Below are positions 35,714-45,357 of a stretch of DNA of 64,000 bases, in pieces (position 1 is the stretch's first letter; the number at the start of each line of letters is the position of its first letter). Location of the stretch: contig CAVPGR010000004.1 in assembly GCA_963704035.1 (NCBI GenBank), positions 1,612,001 to 1,676,000 of the forward strand. The letters run 5' to 3'. The DNA comes from JAOSJL01 sp963704035 (lineage in GTDB: Bacteria; Actinomycetota; Acidimicrobiia; IMCC26256; JAOSJL01). The notes under the pieces are model-generated. The model had not been told where the DNA came from. It did no database searches and saw only the letters and a list, made by a program, of their open reading frames with translations. The position numbers were made by a program, and so were the translations under genes.

Positions 35714-36240
35714 TGGGCGATCAGCACCACATTCTGAGTGTCCTGGTGGAGAACAAGCCGGGCGTGCTGTCGCGCGTGGCGGGCCTCTTCTCGCGCCGGG
35801 GTTTCAACATCTTCTCGCTGGCCGTGAGCCCGACGGAGGACGACCGTGTCAGCCGAATGACGATCGTCGTCGACGTCGCCTCCACACCGCTCGAACAGAT
35901 CACCAAGCAACTCAACAAACTGATTCCCGTGATCAAGATCGTCGAGCTCGCGCCGAGCGACGCGGTGGAACGGGAACTGATGCTCGTCACGGTGAAAGCC
36001 GCCGCCGAGTCGCGCAGTCACGCCACGGAGCTGGCCTCGATCTTCGAGGCCAAGATCAGCGACGTCGGGCATGACGCGCTCACGATCATGGTCGCGGGCG
36101 ATCCCGACAAGCTCGACGCACTCACCGACCTGCTCGAGCCGTTCGGGATCGTGGAGCTTCAGCGCACCGGGCGGATCGCTCTGCCGAGGCTGGTGCGTGA
36201 GGCCTCGACGCTGCACGCCGTCAAGAACCAGACCGGCTGA
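35713..36240 (+). CDS. ilvN: Acetolactate synthase, regulatory subunit
   Basis: Small ACT-domain subunit that activates IlvB and gives valine feedback inhibition. HILSVLVENKPGVLSRVAGL with the following RRGFNIFSLAVSPTE is the ACT signature. The second domain ends in IVELQRTGRIALPR. 175 residues, normal. The ATG uses the last base of the ilvB stop codon, so synthesis is coupled to the large subunit. ilvC follows 35 bp downstream. Confidence 0.96.
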   Translation: MGDQHHILSVLVENKPGVLSRVAGLFSRRGFNIFSLAVSPTEDDRVSRMTIVVDVASTPLEQITKQLNKLIPVIKIVELAPSDAVERELMLVTVKAAAESRSHATELASIFEAKISDVGHDALTIMVAGDPDKLDALTDLLEPFGIVELQRTGRIALPRLVREASTLHAVKNQTG

Positions 36241-36275
36241 CCGCCGGATTCGGATTCCTTCGAGGAGGAGACACG

Positions 36276-37304
36276 ATGCCCGCAACGATCTACTACGACG
36301 CCGACGCGGACCCGGCGCTCATCGAGAACCGCAAGGTCGCCGTACTCGGATACGGCTCCCAGGGTCACGCACACGCCCTGAACCTCAAGGAGTCGGGCGT
36401 CGACGTTCGAGTGGGCCTGCGCGAGGGGTCGAGTTCCTGGGCCAAGGCCGAGGCCGCCGGCCTCCGTGTTCTGACGACCGCCGAGGCGTGCCGTGAGGCC
36501 GACGTGATCATGGTGCTCGTGCCCGACACCGAGCAGGCCGCGGTCTACGAGAACGACATCGCCCCGAACCTCGACGAGCGTGACGCTCTCGTGTTCGCCC
36601 ACGGGTTCAACATCCATTTCGACCAGATCAAGCCGCCCCGTGGCGTCGACGTGTGGATGATCGCCCCGAAGGGACCCGGTCACCTCGTGCGCCGGACCTT
36701 CGAGGACGGCGGAGGAGTACCGGCTCTCGTGGCCGTCCACGCCGACGAATCCGGAAAGGCCAAGGAAACGGCGCTGGCGTATGCACGGGCGATCGGGGCC
36801 ACCCGCGCCGGTGTTCTCGACACCACCTTCGAAGAGGAGACCGAGACCGATCTGTTCGGCGAGCAGACGGTCTTGTGCGGCGGGGTCGTGGAGCTGATCA
36901 AGGCGGGCTTCGACACGCTCGTCGACGCCGGCTACCAACCCGAGTCTGCCTACTTCGAGACTCTGCACGAGGTGAAGCTGATCGTGGACCTGATCTACGA
37001 AGGGGGTATCACCAACATGCGCTACTCGATCTCCGACACGGCCGAGTACGGCGACATGACCCGTGGTCCCCGCATCATCACGGAGGACACGCGCGCCGAG
37101 ATGCGGCGGATCCTCGACGAGATCCAGACAGGACGTTTCGCGAGCGAGTGGATCAACGAGAACCGGGCGGGCCGACCCACCTACAACGCTCTCCAGCGAC
37201 GGTCGGCTGAGCACCCGATCGAGGAGGTCGGGGAGCGCCTGCGGTCGATGATGCCCTGGATCGGCGCCGACAAGGCCCGTCCCGACGAGGTCTCAGGCGG
37301 GTAG
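36276..37304 (+). CDS. ilvC: Ketol-acid reductoisomerase
   Basis: NADPH-dependent Mg enzyme that isomerises and reduces acetolactate. The Rossmann motif GYGSQGHAHALNL is near residue 25, AHGFNIHF and MIAPKGPGHLVRR are conserved, and metal ligands lie in DLFGEQTVLCGGVVELIKAG and ETLHEVKLIVDLIYEGG. 342 residues, the short class I form. GAGGAGGAGACACG precedes the ATG. Third gene of ilvBNC. Confidence 0.97.
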   Translation: MPATIYYDADADPALIENRKVAVLGYGSQGHAHALNLKESGVDVRVGLREGSSSWAKAEAAGLRVLTTAEACREADVIMVLVPDTEQAAVYENDIAPNLDERDALVFAHGFNIHFDQIKPPRGVDVWMIAPKGPGHLVRRTFEDGGGVPALVAVHADESGKAKETALAYARAIGATRAGVLDTTFEEETETDLFGEQTVLCGGVVELIKAGFDTLVDAGYQPESAYFETLHEVKLIVDLIYEGGITNMRYSISDTAEYGDMTRGPRIITEDTRAEMRRILDEIQTGRFASEWINENRAGRPTYNALQRRSAEHPIEEVGERLRSMMPWIGADKARPDEVSGG

Positions 37305-37316
37305 CCCGCGGGGAAC

Positions 37317-38435
37317 ATGAGTGTTGACCGTGACGACGCGTTTCCCCACTCGCTCGACCCCGCGCTCGATTCCGAAGCCTTGCTGCGCTCGCTCGGCGTG
37401 TCCGACGATGCCGTCGACGAGGCGCGATCGGAGGGGCCTCGGGCCCTCGCCCTCCTGGCCGCCGAACACGCTCTCTTTCCGAACGCCGACTGGCTGACAC
37501 CTGCTGAGATCTTCGACCAGGTCCAAACAGATCCGGAACACGTGCGGCGTCTGTGGCGAGCACTCGGCTTCGCCGGAATCCCCGAGGACCAGCCCCGCCT
37601 GCACGGCGACGACCTCCGTGCGCTCGAGACGGCGGAACAGATGCTCGTCGACGGAACGGTTGACGAGGAAACCGTCTTTCGCGAGGCGCGCGTGATCGGC
37701 CAGTCGATGTCCAGGATTGCGGAGAGCCATACGTCCGCGCTGATCGAACAGATCCAGGCGGCCCGCGCCGTCGACCCCGACCTCCCCGAAGACAGCGAAC
37801 TGCTGGTTCAGGCGTCGGCTGCCACGGTGCCTCTGATGGAGGAGCTCGTTCGGTACCAGTTCCGCCGCCACCTGCTCGACGCGGTGCGGCGGGCGCTGCT
37901 GATGGGTACCGTCGATCCGGATTCGGACGCGCAGTACACCGTGGGCTTCGCCGACATCGTCGGGTTCACGGCGTCAGCGCTCGTTCTCAGCGAGGTCGAT
38001 CTCGGTCGTCTCGTCGAGAGGTTCGAGTCGACGGCGACCGACGTCGTCGCCGAGCACGGTGGCCGGGTCGTGAAGACGATCGGCGACGAAGTGATGTACG
38101 TCACGTCGGACGCGGAATCGGCGGCGTCGATCGCCCTGGCCCTTCTCGACGCGAGTGAGGAGAACCACGGGCCGGACCTGCGCGTCGGTCTGGCGAGAGG
38201 CCCCGTCCTCTCCCGCCAAGGGGACTACTACGGCCCGACGGTCAATCGGGCGGCCCGGCTCGTCGGCCTGGCGTATCCCGGGACGATTCTCGTGGACCGA
38301 GGGGTTGCCGAGGGTATCGAGGCTGACACGACGGAGACGTTCTTCGTGACGCGCACCAAGGATCACAAGCTCAAGGGACTGGGATCGGTTTCGTCGTGGG
38401 CGCTTCGACACTGGTTGCCGAGCGCGGAGCGCTGA
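37317..38435 (+). CDS. Class III adenylate cyclase with N-terminal regulatory domain
   Basis: Makes cAMP. The N-terminal 190 residues are helical and soluble and resemble the autoinhibitory, pH-responsive module of mycobacterial Rv1264-type cyclases (DWLTPAEIFDQVQTDPEHVRRLWRALGF region). The catalytic domain begins near residue 205: GFADIVGFTAS with a metal Asp, VKTIGDEVMYV with the second Asp, and YYGPTVNRAARLVGLAYPG with the transition-state Asn and Arg. 372 residues, no membrane segment. It begins 12 bp after ilvC and abuts plsY, so it may be cotranscribed with both. Confidence 0.9.
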   Translation: MSVDRDDAFPHSLDPALDSEALLRSLGVSDDAVDEARSEGPRALALLAAEHALFPNADWLTPAEIFDQVQTDPEHVRRLWRALGFAGIPEDQPRLHGDDLRALETAEQMLVDGTVDEETVFREARVIGQSMSRIAESHTSALIEQIQAARAVDPDLPEDSELLVQASAATVPLMEELVRYQFRRHLLDAVRRALLMGTVDPDSDAQYTVGFADIVGFTASALVLSEVDLGRLVERFESTATDVVAEHGGRVVKTIGDEVMYVTSDAESAASIALALLDASEENHGPDLRVGLARGPVLSRQGDYYGPTVNRAARLVGLAYPGTILVDRGVAEGIEADTTETFFVTRTKDHKLKGLGSVSSWALRHWLPSAER

Positions 38436-38436
38436 C

Positions 38437-39072
38437 GTGGAAGGACCTCGGGCCGGAGTGGCGCGGACCCTCGTGGCCGGTGCCGCCGGCTATCTGCTCG
38501 GATCGGTTCCCTCGGCCGATGTGGCGGCCCGACTCGCCCACGGCGGAGAGACCGACCTGCGCGAGAAGGGGAGCGGCAACCCCGGAGGCGTGAACGCAGC
38601 GGCCGTGCTCGGAAGGAAGTGGGGGCTCGGCGTCATCGTCGCCGACGTGGCCAAGGGAGCACTCGCCGGCTTCGCCGGTCGACGGATCGGAGGCGACCGG
38701 GGAGCGTACGCGGCCGCGACAGGGGCGATCGCAGGTCATATCGCTCCGCCGTGGAGCCGCTTCCGCGGCGGCAAGGGCGTTGCCACGTCCGCAGGCGCCT
38801 GCCTGGCGGTCTTTCCTGCGTTCTTTCCCATCGATGCCGCCGTGGCAGCAGCAGGCGCCGCCGGGCTACAGCACGCCGAACGCACCGTTCAGATCAACGC
38901 TGCTGTGTGGACGCTCACGGCGGTGCTGTGGTGGCGTGCTCGCCTTCCGAACGCATGGGGTCCGCGGCCCGGACCGGGGCTCGTGGCCTTCTCGGCTGCG
39001 GGGAGTGCGATGATTCTCGCGAAGTTCCGCGCCACGCGGGTACAGGTCGATCCGCAGCTCAGCGCGTCATGA
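38437..39072 (+). CDS. plsY: Acyl-phosphate:glycerol-3-phosphate acyltransferase PlsY
   Basis: Membrane enzyme acylating glycerol-3-phosphate at the first step of phospholipid synthesis. The three family motifs are seen: GYLLGSVPSADVAARL, LREKGSGNPGGVNAA and FRGGKGVATSAGA. About five membrane segments, 211 residues. The GTG start lies one base after the cyclase stop, and the stop overlaps the degV start (ATGA). Confidence 0.93.
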   Translation: MEGPRAGVARTLVAGAAGYLLGSVPSADVAARLAHGGETDLREKGSGNPGGVNAAAVLGRKWGLGVIVADVAKGALAGFAGRRIGGDRGAYAAATGAIAGHIAPPWSRFRGGKGVATSAGACLAVFPAFFPIDAAVAAAGAAGLQHAERTVQINAAVWTLTAVLWWRARLPNAWGPRPGPGLVAFSAAGSAMILAKFRATRVQVDPQLSAS

Positions 39073-39890
39073 TCGCGCTGGTGACGGACTCCGGATCCCA
39101 GATCACGCCGGGGCTCGTGCACCGTCTCGATGTCGGGGTGGTACCGCTGACGGTCGTACTGGATGGTGAAGCCCTTCTCGAGGGCGTCGATCTCACGGCT
39201 GAGGAGTTCTACCGGCGACTCGAAGCGGGTGCTGAGGCGTCGACCAGCGCTCCGTCTCCGGGTCTGTTTCGCGAGGCGTACCGGACAGCTGCCGCGTCGG
39301 GAGCAACGGAGATCGTCTCGGTTCACACGGGTTCCCAGTTCTCAGGGACCCTGAACGCTGCAAGCGTCGCCGCAGAGGAGAGCCCGGTGCCCGTCGAGTT
39401 GGTCGACACCGGTTCTGCGTCGTTCCCGGTGACGATGTGCGTGTGGGCGGCACACGATGCGCTCGTCGCCGGTTCCGATGCCGCGACCGCAGCAGCCGCC
39501 GCTCGCCTCGCGGCTGAACGGGTAGGAAGTGTGTTCGTCGTCGGGGCGACCGACTTGGTGCGCGCCGGCGGTCGTGTGCCCGTCGGCGACGACGTGGCGG
39601 CGGGCACGACCGTGCTCGCTCTCGCGGGATCGGAGCTCGTGACCGTCGATCAGGTGTCGTCGGCGGAAGAAGCCGTGGGGGCCATGGCCGGCCATGTCCG
39701 GACCGCCACGGCCGGGCGCCCCGCGCGGATCGGCGTGGGTGACGCCGTGGTGCCGGACATGGCACAGGCCCTGGAAGATCACATGACGGATGCCCCGGGG
39801 GTCACCGAGGTCGTGCGCTACCTCGTGGGTCCCTCGATCGGGGCTCACATGGGCGCCGAGACGGTCGGTGCCGTCTATCTCACTGCGTGA
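39069..39890 (+). CDS. DegV-family fatty-acid-binding protein
   Basis: Binds a fatty acid; homologues serve the FakA/FakB fatty-acid kinase system. VTDSGSQITPGL at the start, VPLTVVLDGEALLEG and TSAPSPGLFREAY are family signatures, and VSVHTGSQFSGTLNAA holds the ligand-binding loop. 273 residues, complete. It overlaps plsY by four bases, a sensible link between fatty-acid supply and phospholipid acylation. Its last codons (AVYLTA, stop) form one arm of a palindrome that is duplicated about 100 bp downstream. Confidence 0.9.
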   Translation: MIALVTDSGSQITPGLVHRLDVGVVPLTVVLDGEALLEGVDLTAEEFYRRLEAGAEASTSAPSPGLFREAYRTAAASGATEIVSVHTGSQFSGTLNAASVAAEESPVPVELVDTGSASFPVTMCVWAAHDALVAGSDAATAAAAARLAAERVGSVFVVGATDLVRAGGRVPVGDDVAAGTTVLALAGSELVTVDQVSSAEEAVGAMAGHVRTATAGRPARIGVGDAVVPDMAQALEDHMTDAPGVTEVVRYLVGPSIGAHMGAETVGAVYLTA

Positions 39891-40004
39891 GGTACACGGC
39901 TCCTCCCTTTGTCCCATGCCTCGTCTCGGGCGCCGCAGGATACCTGCGGCGCTGGTCCTCGCCTCGGGTGGAGCCGTCTATCTCACTGCGTGAGGTACAC
40001 GGCT
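39870..40004. repeat. Duplicated 32-bp palindromic gene end around a third palindrome
   Basis: A 32-bp sequence beginning GCCGTCTATCTCACTGCGTG occurs at 39870-39901 and again, identical, at 39973-40004. Each copy is an imperfect palindrome (GCCGTnTAnCTCAC ... GTGAGnTAnACGGC). Copy 1 holds the end of degV on the plus strand and copy 2 the end of the aminotransferase on the minus strand; either copy could serve both genes. The 71 bp between them hold a perfect palindrome, GCGCCGCAGG-ATA-CCTGCGGCGC. The hairpins could act as bidirectional terminators. Confidence 0.85.
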
Positions 40005-41209
40005 TTGACCGCTTCGCCGAGGACGCTGACGCAGAGATCGAGGTCCTCGTCGCCGATGACCAGCGGAGGGCAGAACGCGACCGTCGACGGCGGGATCCCG
40101 CGTGCGATCACCCCTCTGTCACGCATCGCATCCCGAACCGCCGCGAGGTCGAGCCCCGGAGCGAGTTCCACGGCCCGTAGCGCTGCCTCTCCTCGTGTCG
40201 AGACGATGCGCTCACCGTCGATCAGCGACTCGAGGCCCTCTTCGAGGCGGTCTCCGACCGCGACGGCTCGCTCCAACAGCCCTCGTACACGAGTGATCTC
40301 GAGCGCGGCGACCGCCGCCGCGCACGCTGTCGGATGGCCGCTGTAGGTGTGGCCGTGGCGGAGCACGAAATCGGGATCGGCCTCGAGGCGCTCGCGGACC
40401 GCCGGCCCGACGAGCAGTCCGCCAAGGGGCACGTAGCCGGACGTCACTCCCTTGGCAAAGGTCACGAGATCCGGCACGACGCCGTACTTTTCGGCACCCC
40501 ACCACGCACCGAGTCGGCCGAAACCGCAGATGACCTCGTCGAAGCACAGGAACGCGCCATGTTCGTCGCAGAGTCGGCGAAGTCCCTCGAGGTAGCCCGG
40601 ACCGGGGGGACGGACCCCTCCGGCGCCGATGACGGGCTCGGCCAGAACGATCGCCACCCGGTCGCCGTGTTCGTCGAGCACCTGCTCCGCGTGCGCGAAA
40701 TCGTCATGGGCGATCTCGACGCGTGGCAGCAGCGGGCCGAAGCCCTCGCGGTTCCCGGGTAGTCCCTGAGCCGACGTTCCCCCGAGGGTCACGCCGTGAT
40801 AGGCGTGCCGGCGGCTGACGATCATCGTGCGGTCGGGTTCGCCCCCGAGGCCGTGGGCGAGGCGTGCGAGCTTGATGGCGGAGTCGACGGCTTCGGAGCC
40901 CGAGTTGACGAGAAACACCCGGGCGTCGGGCATCGGGGCGAGATCCGCGAGCTCGGTGGTGAGGCGTTCTGCGGGTTCATTCGTGTAGCGCTCGAAGGTG
41001 TGGAACGCCTCGAGCGCTTCCAGTTGTGTGGTGATCGCGTCGATCATCTCCGGCTGTGCGTGACCGACGTTGCAGTACCACAGTGAGGCCAGAGCGTCGA
41101 CGTAGCGTCGACCGTCCGCATCGAACACGGCTGCACCCTCGCCGCGCACGATGGTCGTGAAGTCGTCCGACGCGGGTGGGGCGAACGGGTGAAGAAACGC
41201 GGGCGGCAC
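39983..41209 (-). CDS. Class III (omega) aminotransferase
   Basis: PLP enzyme of the beta-alanine/pyruvate or 4-aminobutyrate aminotransferase type. DGRRYVDALASLWYCNVGHA is typical of the omega-amino-acid branch; VNSGSEAVDSAIKLAR, LCFDEVICGFGRLG (PLP Asp) and TFAKGVTSGYVPLGG (Schiff-base Lys) are intact. 408 residues. The GTG start follows CTAGGAGGTCGGCC, an excellent ribosome-binding site. It is divergent from an aldehyde dehydrogenase, so an amine-to-acid route (transamination then oxidation) is plausible; the true substrate is unknown. Confidence 0.9.
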   Translation of the reverse strand: MPPAFLHPFAPPASDDFTTIVRGEGAAVFDADGRRYVDALASLWYCNVGHAQPEMIDAITTQLEALEAFHTFERYTNEPAERLTTELADLAPMPDARVFLVNSGSEAVDSAIKLARLAHGLGGEPDRTMIVSRRHAYHGVTLGGTSAQGLPGNREGFGPLLPRVEIAHDDFAHAEQVLDEHGDRVAIVLAEPVIGAGGVRPPGPGYLEGLRRLCDEHGAFLCFDEVICGFGRLGAWWGAEKYGVVPDLVTFAKGVTSGYVPLGGLLVGPAVRERLEADPDFVLRHGHTYSGHPTACAAAVAALEITRVRGLLERAVAVGDRLEEGLESLIDGERIVSTRGEAALRAVELAPGLDLAAVRDAMRDRGVIARGIPPSTVAFCPPLVIGDEDLDLCVSVLGEAVKAVYLTQ

Positions 41210-41278
41210 GGCCGACCTCCTAGGGTTCGTTGCGAGTTAATCTCGGTTCACAGGACACACGCAAGATGGCGTCAGGAA

Positions 41279-42785
41279 ATGGAACAGGGCCGGAGACGAT
41301 GCTCGGTGGCGGAACAACCGGAACCGACGATCGACGAACGCTCCGTGGTGGAGAACGTCCCGGACGGGCTGTACGTGGGTGGACAGTGGCGGGCCGCCGA
41401 GGGTGGTCGGACCATGGCGGTGGAAGACCCTTCCACAGCAGAGATTCTCACGGACGGTCGCGGACGCCACCCCGGCGGACGCTGTTGCGGCTCTCGATGC
41501 CGCGACAGCGGTGCGTACCGAGTGGGCACGGCATCCGCCGCGGCTGCGCAGCGAGATTCTGCACCGTGGCTTCCAGGCGCTGACCGACCGGTCGGAGGAG
41601 TTGGCGCTGCTCATGACACTCGAGATGGGGAAGGCACTTCCCGAGTCGCGCGGCGAGGTCGCCTACGCGGCCGAGTTCCTCCGCTGGTTCGCCGAGGAGA
41701 CTGTCCGGATCGGCGGCGACTACGCCGTGACGCCCGACGGCGTGGGGCGAATGCTCGTCATGCACCAGCCTGTCGGCCCGAGCCTGCTCATCACGCCGTG
41801 GAACTTCCCACTGGCGATGGGAGCGCGCAAGGTCGCCCCGGCCCTGGCTGCCGGGTGCACCATCGTGTGGAAACCGGCACCTCAGACGCCGCTGTCTGCG
41901 CTCGCGCTCACCGGGATTCTGGAGGAGGCCGGTCTTCCGCCCGGTGTGCTCAACGTCGTGACAACGAGCGACGCCTCCGGCACGGTCGGGCCGCTGTTCG
42001 ACGACCCACGGTTGCGCAAGATGTCGTTCACCGGATCGACGGCCGTCGGTCGTCATCTTCTGGCTGAGGCGTCCACGCACGTTCTGCGCGTGTCCCTGGA
42101 ACTGGGGGGGAATGCGCCGTTCATCGTCTTCGAGGATGCCGACCTCGACGAAGCGGTCGACGGAGCCATGGTGGCGAAGATGCGGAACATCGGCGAGGCC
42201 TGCACGGCCGCCAACCGCTTCCTCGTGGCAGATCAGGTTGCCGACGAGTTCACAGACAGGCTCGCTGAACGGATGAGCGCGCAGCGGGTCGGTCGCGGCA
42301 CCGAGGAGGGAGTCGATCTCGGTCCGCTGGTCGAGCACGCCGCCCGCGAGAAGGTCCACGGGCTCGTCACCGACGCGCGCCACAGGGGAGCCGGTGTGGT
42401 CACCGGCGGTGAACCGATCGACGGCCCCGGCTACTTCTACCCGCCCACGGTGCTCGCCGACGTCCCACCCGACGCCCGCGTGGCCCGAGAGGAGATCTTC
42501 GGCCCGGTCGCGCCCGTCACTCGATTCTCGGACGATGAGGAGGCGGTGTCACTGGCCAACGGTACGGAGTTCGGGCTCGTCGCCTACGTCTACACGCAGG
42601 GCGTGAAGCGGGCGCTACGCGTGAGCGAGGCGCTGGAGACGGGAATGGTCGGGCTGAACAGGGGGATGGTGTCGAACCCGGCCGCGCCGTTCGGTGGCGT
42701 CAAGGAGTCGGGGTTGGGGCGTGAGGGCGGACGGGTCGGTATCGACGAGTTCCTCGAGACGAAGTACGTGGCCGTGGGCTTGTGA
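41279..42785 (+). CDS. Aldehyde dehydrogenase, succinate-semialdehyde dehydrogenase-like (one frameshift)
   Basis: NAD(P)-dependent oxidation of an aldehyde to its acid. TPWNFPLAMGARKVAPALAA and VWKPAPQTPLSALAL bind cofactor, FTGSTAVGR is the glycine motif, the base Glu is in LELGGNAPFIVFEDADLD, and the catalytic Cys is in NIGEACTAANRF. EEIFGPVAPV closes the site. The N-terminal YVGGQWRAAEGGRTMAVEDP is in another frame; removing one G near 41453-41457 joins it. About 500 residues. The ATG at 41279 (AGGAA in front) is preferred, with the GTG at 41306 possible. The C45-type gene overlaps its stop. Confidence 0.88.
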
Positions 42786-43880
42786 GCGGCGAACTGCTCG
42801 TCGTCGAGGTTCTCGGGCCGCCCCGCGAGAGGGCGCGCCCATGGCGAGGAGGTCCGCGAACTGGTACACGCCGTCATCGGGCGCTGGCATGACGACATCG
42901 CGCTCGACATCGGTCCGGGTGTCGACACGTACCTCGACGGGTTTCTCGCCGCGACCGACTTCGCCGCCGCTGCCCGTCGCTGGACACCCGACCTGCTCGA
43001 CGAGGTCGCCGGAATCGCCGAGGGCGCCGGCATGTCCGAATCCGCGTGCATGGCATGGCAGCTTCTCGACGAGGAGTGGTGGTACCGCGCGCGTCATCTC
43101 GGCCGTGGCCCCGCCGGTGAGCGGTGCAGTTCGGCCGGTGGGATTGCGCCTGGCACAGGCACCGTGATCGGCCAGAACATGGACATCGAGGCGTTTCACG
43201 ACGGCTCTCAGGTGTTGCTGCGATCACGGCCGAAGGGGAACACGCCGGACTCACTCGTGCTGACCACCGCCGGGATGATCGGCTTGACGGGGCTCAACAG
43301 CTCCGGTGTGGGCGTCTGCGTCAATACGCTGGCCGAGCTGGCGCCGTCACCGTCGGGCCTGCCCGTGGCGTTCGTGATCCGCGGTGTCCTGACCTGCCGA
43401 ACACTTGATGCGGCCGACGAGTTCCTCCGGGCCGTGACCCACGCGTCCGGTCAGAACTATATGGTCGGTGCCCCCAACGGGCTCCTCGATCGGGAATGCT
43501 CCGCGAGCCAGGTCCGAGGCGTCGAGCCGACAGCCCATCGGATCATCCACACCAACCATCCGTTGGTGAACGACGACGTGGCGACCGACCGTCCGAAGGT
43601 TGGGGCCGCCACGCAACGAACGCAACGCCCGCCCTCGACTACCCGCGAGCGCTACGACCTGCTCGCCGCGGGTGTCGTGGGGTGTGAGGATCCCCTCACC
43701 GTCGCGAGGCTGCAAGAGGTCCTCTCGGACCGATCGGCCCCGGTGAGTGTGGTCCCATCGGGTGAGGGGGACTTCATGACCTTCGCGTCCGTGGTCATGG
43801 AGTTGTCGGAGAACCCGGTGCTGCACCTCGCTCCCGGACCCCCCGACCGCACGGAGTACGAAGCGCACGCCTTCGCTTGA
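42782..43880 (+). CDS. C45-family autoproteolytic acyltransferase/hydrolase (one frameshift)
   Basis: Ntn-hydrolase related to acyl-CoA:6-aminopenicillanate acyltransferase, expected to cleave itself and expose an N-terminal Cys. That residue is probably the Cys in GERCSSAGGIAPGTG, and GQNMDIEAFHDG follows, as in the family. The GTG at 42782 overlaps the aldehyde dehydrogenase stop. The first 20 residues (SGELLVVEVLGPPRERA) are joined to HGEEVRELVHAVIGRW by removing one C from CCC at 42839-42841. About 365 residues. The substrate is likely an N-acyl or amide compound; penicillin relevance is not implied. Confidence 0.82.
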
Positions 43881-43892
43881 CGTGGGTCGGGA

Positions 43893-45311
43893 TCAGGTCG
43901 CCTGCGTCCTGAAGTCCGCCTGTGCCAGTGCGTCAGCCCGAGCGCGCGCGGCATCGCGGGGGTAGCTGTTGAGAGCGAGCAGGATGATGCCCGCGTTCAG
44001 CAGGACGACGGGCATCGCCACGAGAAAGGCGATCCTCAGATCGGCGGCGTCGGAGACGGCTCCGATCACGAGCGGTGCCGTCGAGATCGCGATCACGCGG
44101 ATGATCGAGAAGAAGGCGTCGGCCCGACCGCGGAGTTGCGGCACGAGAATGTCGAGCCACATCGCCCACAGGGGAGCGATCGGAATCGAGATGAGGAAAC
44201 CGGCGATCGACAGGAGAGCGATCGACGCCGGTGTGGCTGTCGAGAGCGAAGCCGGGCATGGCGAACGCCCATCCCGCCGCGTAGCAGAGCGCCGCCAGCT
44301 TCACGCGGTCGCGCCCTCTGCCGTCGCGCATCAGTCGGTCACCGATGCGCGAACCGACGAGTAGGCCGGTCAAGGAGACGATTCCGAAGACCACGGTGAC
44401 GGCGCCGGCCTGGGCGGCGTTCATGCCGTGAAAACGCCGAAAGAACGTGGCGACCCACGCCGCGAGCCCGGTGGACGCGAAGAGTCCGACCGACGCCGCG
44501 ATCGCCATGATCCACGCGGTGGGTGTGCGTGCGATGCGGCCTGCGGCGACACGCCACGACACGCTCCCGTAGTCCACCGGGGTGGTTGCAGGCACCGGGT
44601 CGGCTCCGCCTCGAAGTCGGTGGTCTCCCCACGGGCGCGCGCCAGGCGCTGCTCCGCCTCGTGCAGGGCGTCGGGGATGCCGCGCTCGGGCTCCTCCAGG
44701 ACGCGGAGAACGACGGCAGCGCTCAGGAGGCCCAGGGCGCCGAACACGAAGAACGGCGCACGCCATCCCATCGCGGTCGCGATCACGCCGGCAAGGCCGG
44801 CCCCGATCGCGGTACCGAGCAGTTCGAAGGTCCGCCAGATGCCCATGATGCGGCTGCGCCGTTCGAACGGATACCAGTCGCCCACGAGCGAGAGTGAGCT
44901 GGGCCCGTTGGTCGCCTCGATCGAACCGAGGAAGATCCGGGCGACGAACAGCATGGCGAACGAGGTCGCGGCGCCCTGCCAGAACATGGCGAAGGCCCAC
45001 GGCAGAAAGCCGAGCGCGATGAGCCAGACACGTCGCCACCGGTCGGCCAGGATCCCGCACGGAATGACCGAGAGCGTCGCCACGACCGTGTACGCGGCGA
45101 CGAGAGATCCGAGTGCGGTGTCACTGACCCCGAACTCCTCCTTGATGTCCTCGAAGACGACCGCGAGCACCGACCGGTCGGCGAAGTCGATGGCGCCGAC
45201 GATCATGATCACGCCGAGGAAGGTCAGGGGATAGCGGGGAAGACGCGCCCGCAGCGAGGCCACCTGCTGCTCGAGCGCCGCGGTGTCGCGAGAGCGCACT
45301 GAGTCGGCCAT
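43893..45311 (-). CDS. MFS transporter (two frameshifts)
   Basis: Twelve-helix secondary transporter. Helix 1 region: LTFLGVIMIVGAIDFADRSV; signature loop GILADRWRRVWLIALG; GSIEATNGPSSLSLVGDWYP resembles the sugar-phosphate/anion-type branch of MFS. Three frames carry consecutive parts. They join near 44598-44606 (one base missing or two extra, restoring EAE-DPVPATTPVDYGSVSW) and near 44247-44256 (one extra base, restoring STATPASIALLSIAGFL). About 472 residues. It is divergent from the CocE-like hydrolase operon with a perfect palindrome between, so it probably imports or exports that operon's substrate. Confidence 0.82.
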
Positions 45312-45327
45312 CCCGACGCACGCTATC

Positions 45328-45343
45328 GTGAACGACCGTTCAC
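45328..45343. promoter_or_regulatory. Perfect palindromic operator between divergent MFS and hydrolase genes
   Basis: GTGAACG-AC-CGTTCAC is an exact 16-bp inverted repeat, 17 bp from the MFS start on one side and 15 bp from the hydrolase start on the other. Its form and place match operators of TetR-type repressors. No regulator gene is next to it in this window. Confidence 0.6.
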
Positions 45344-45357
45344 ACGGAGGTGTCCGT

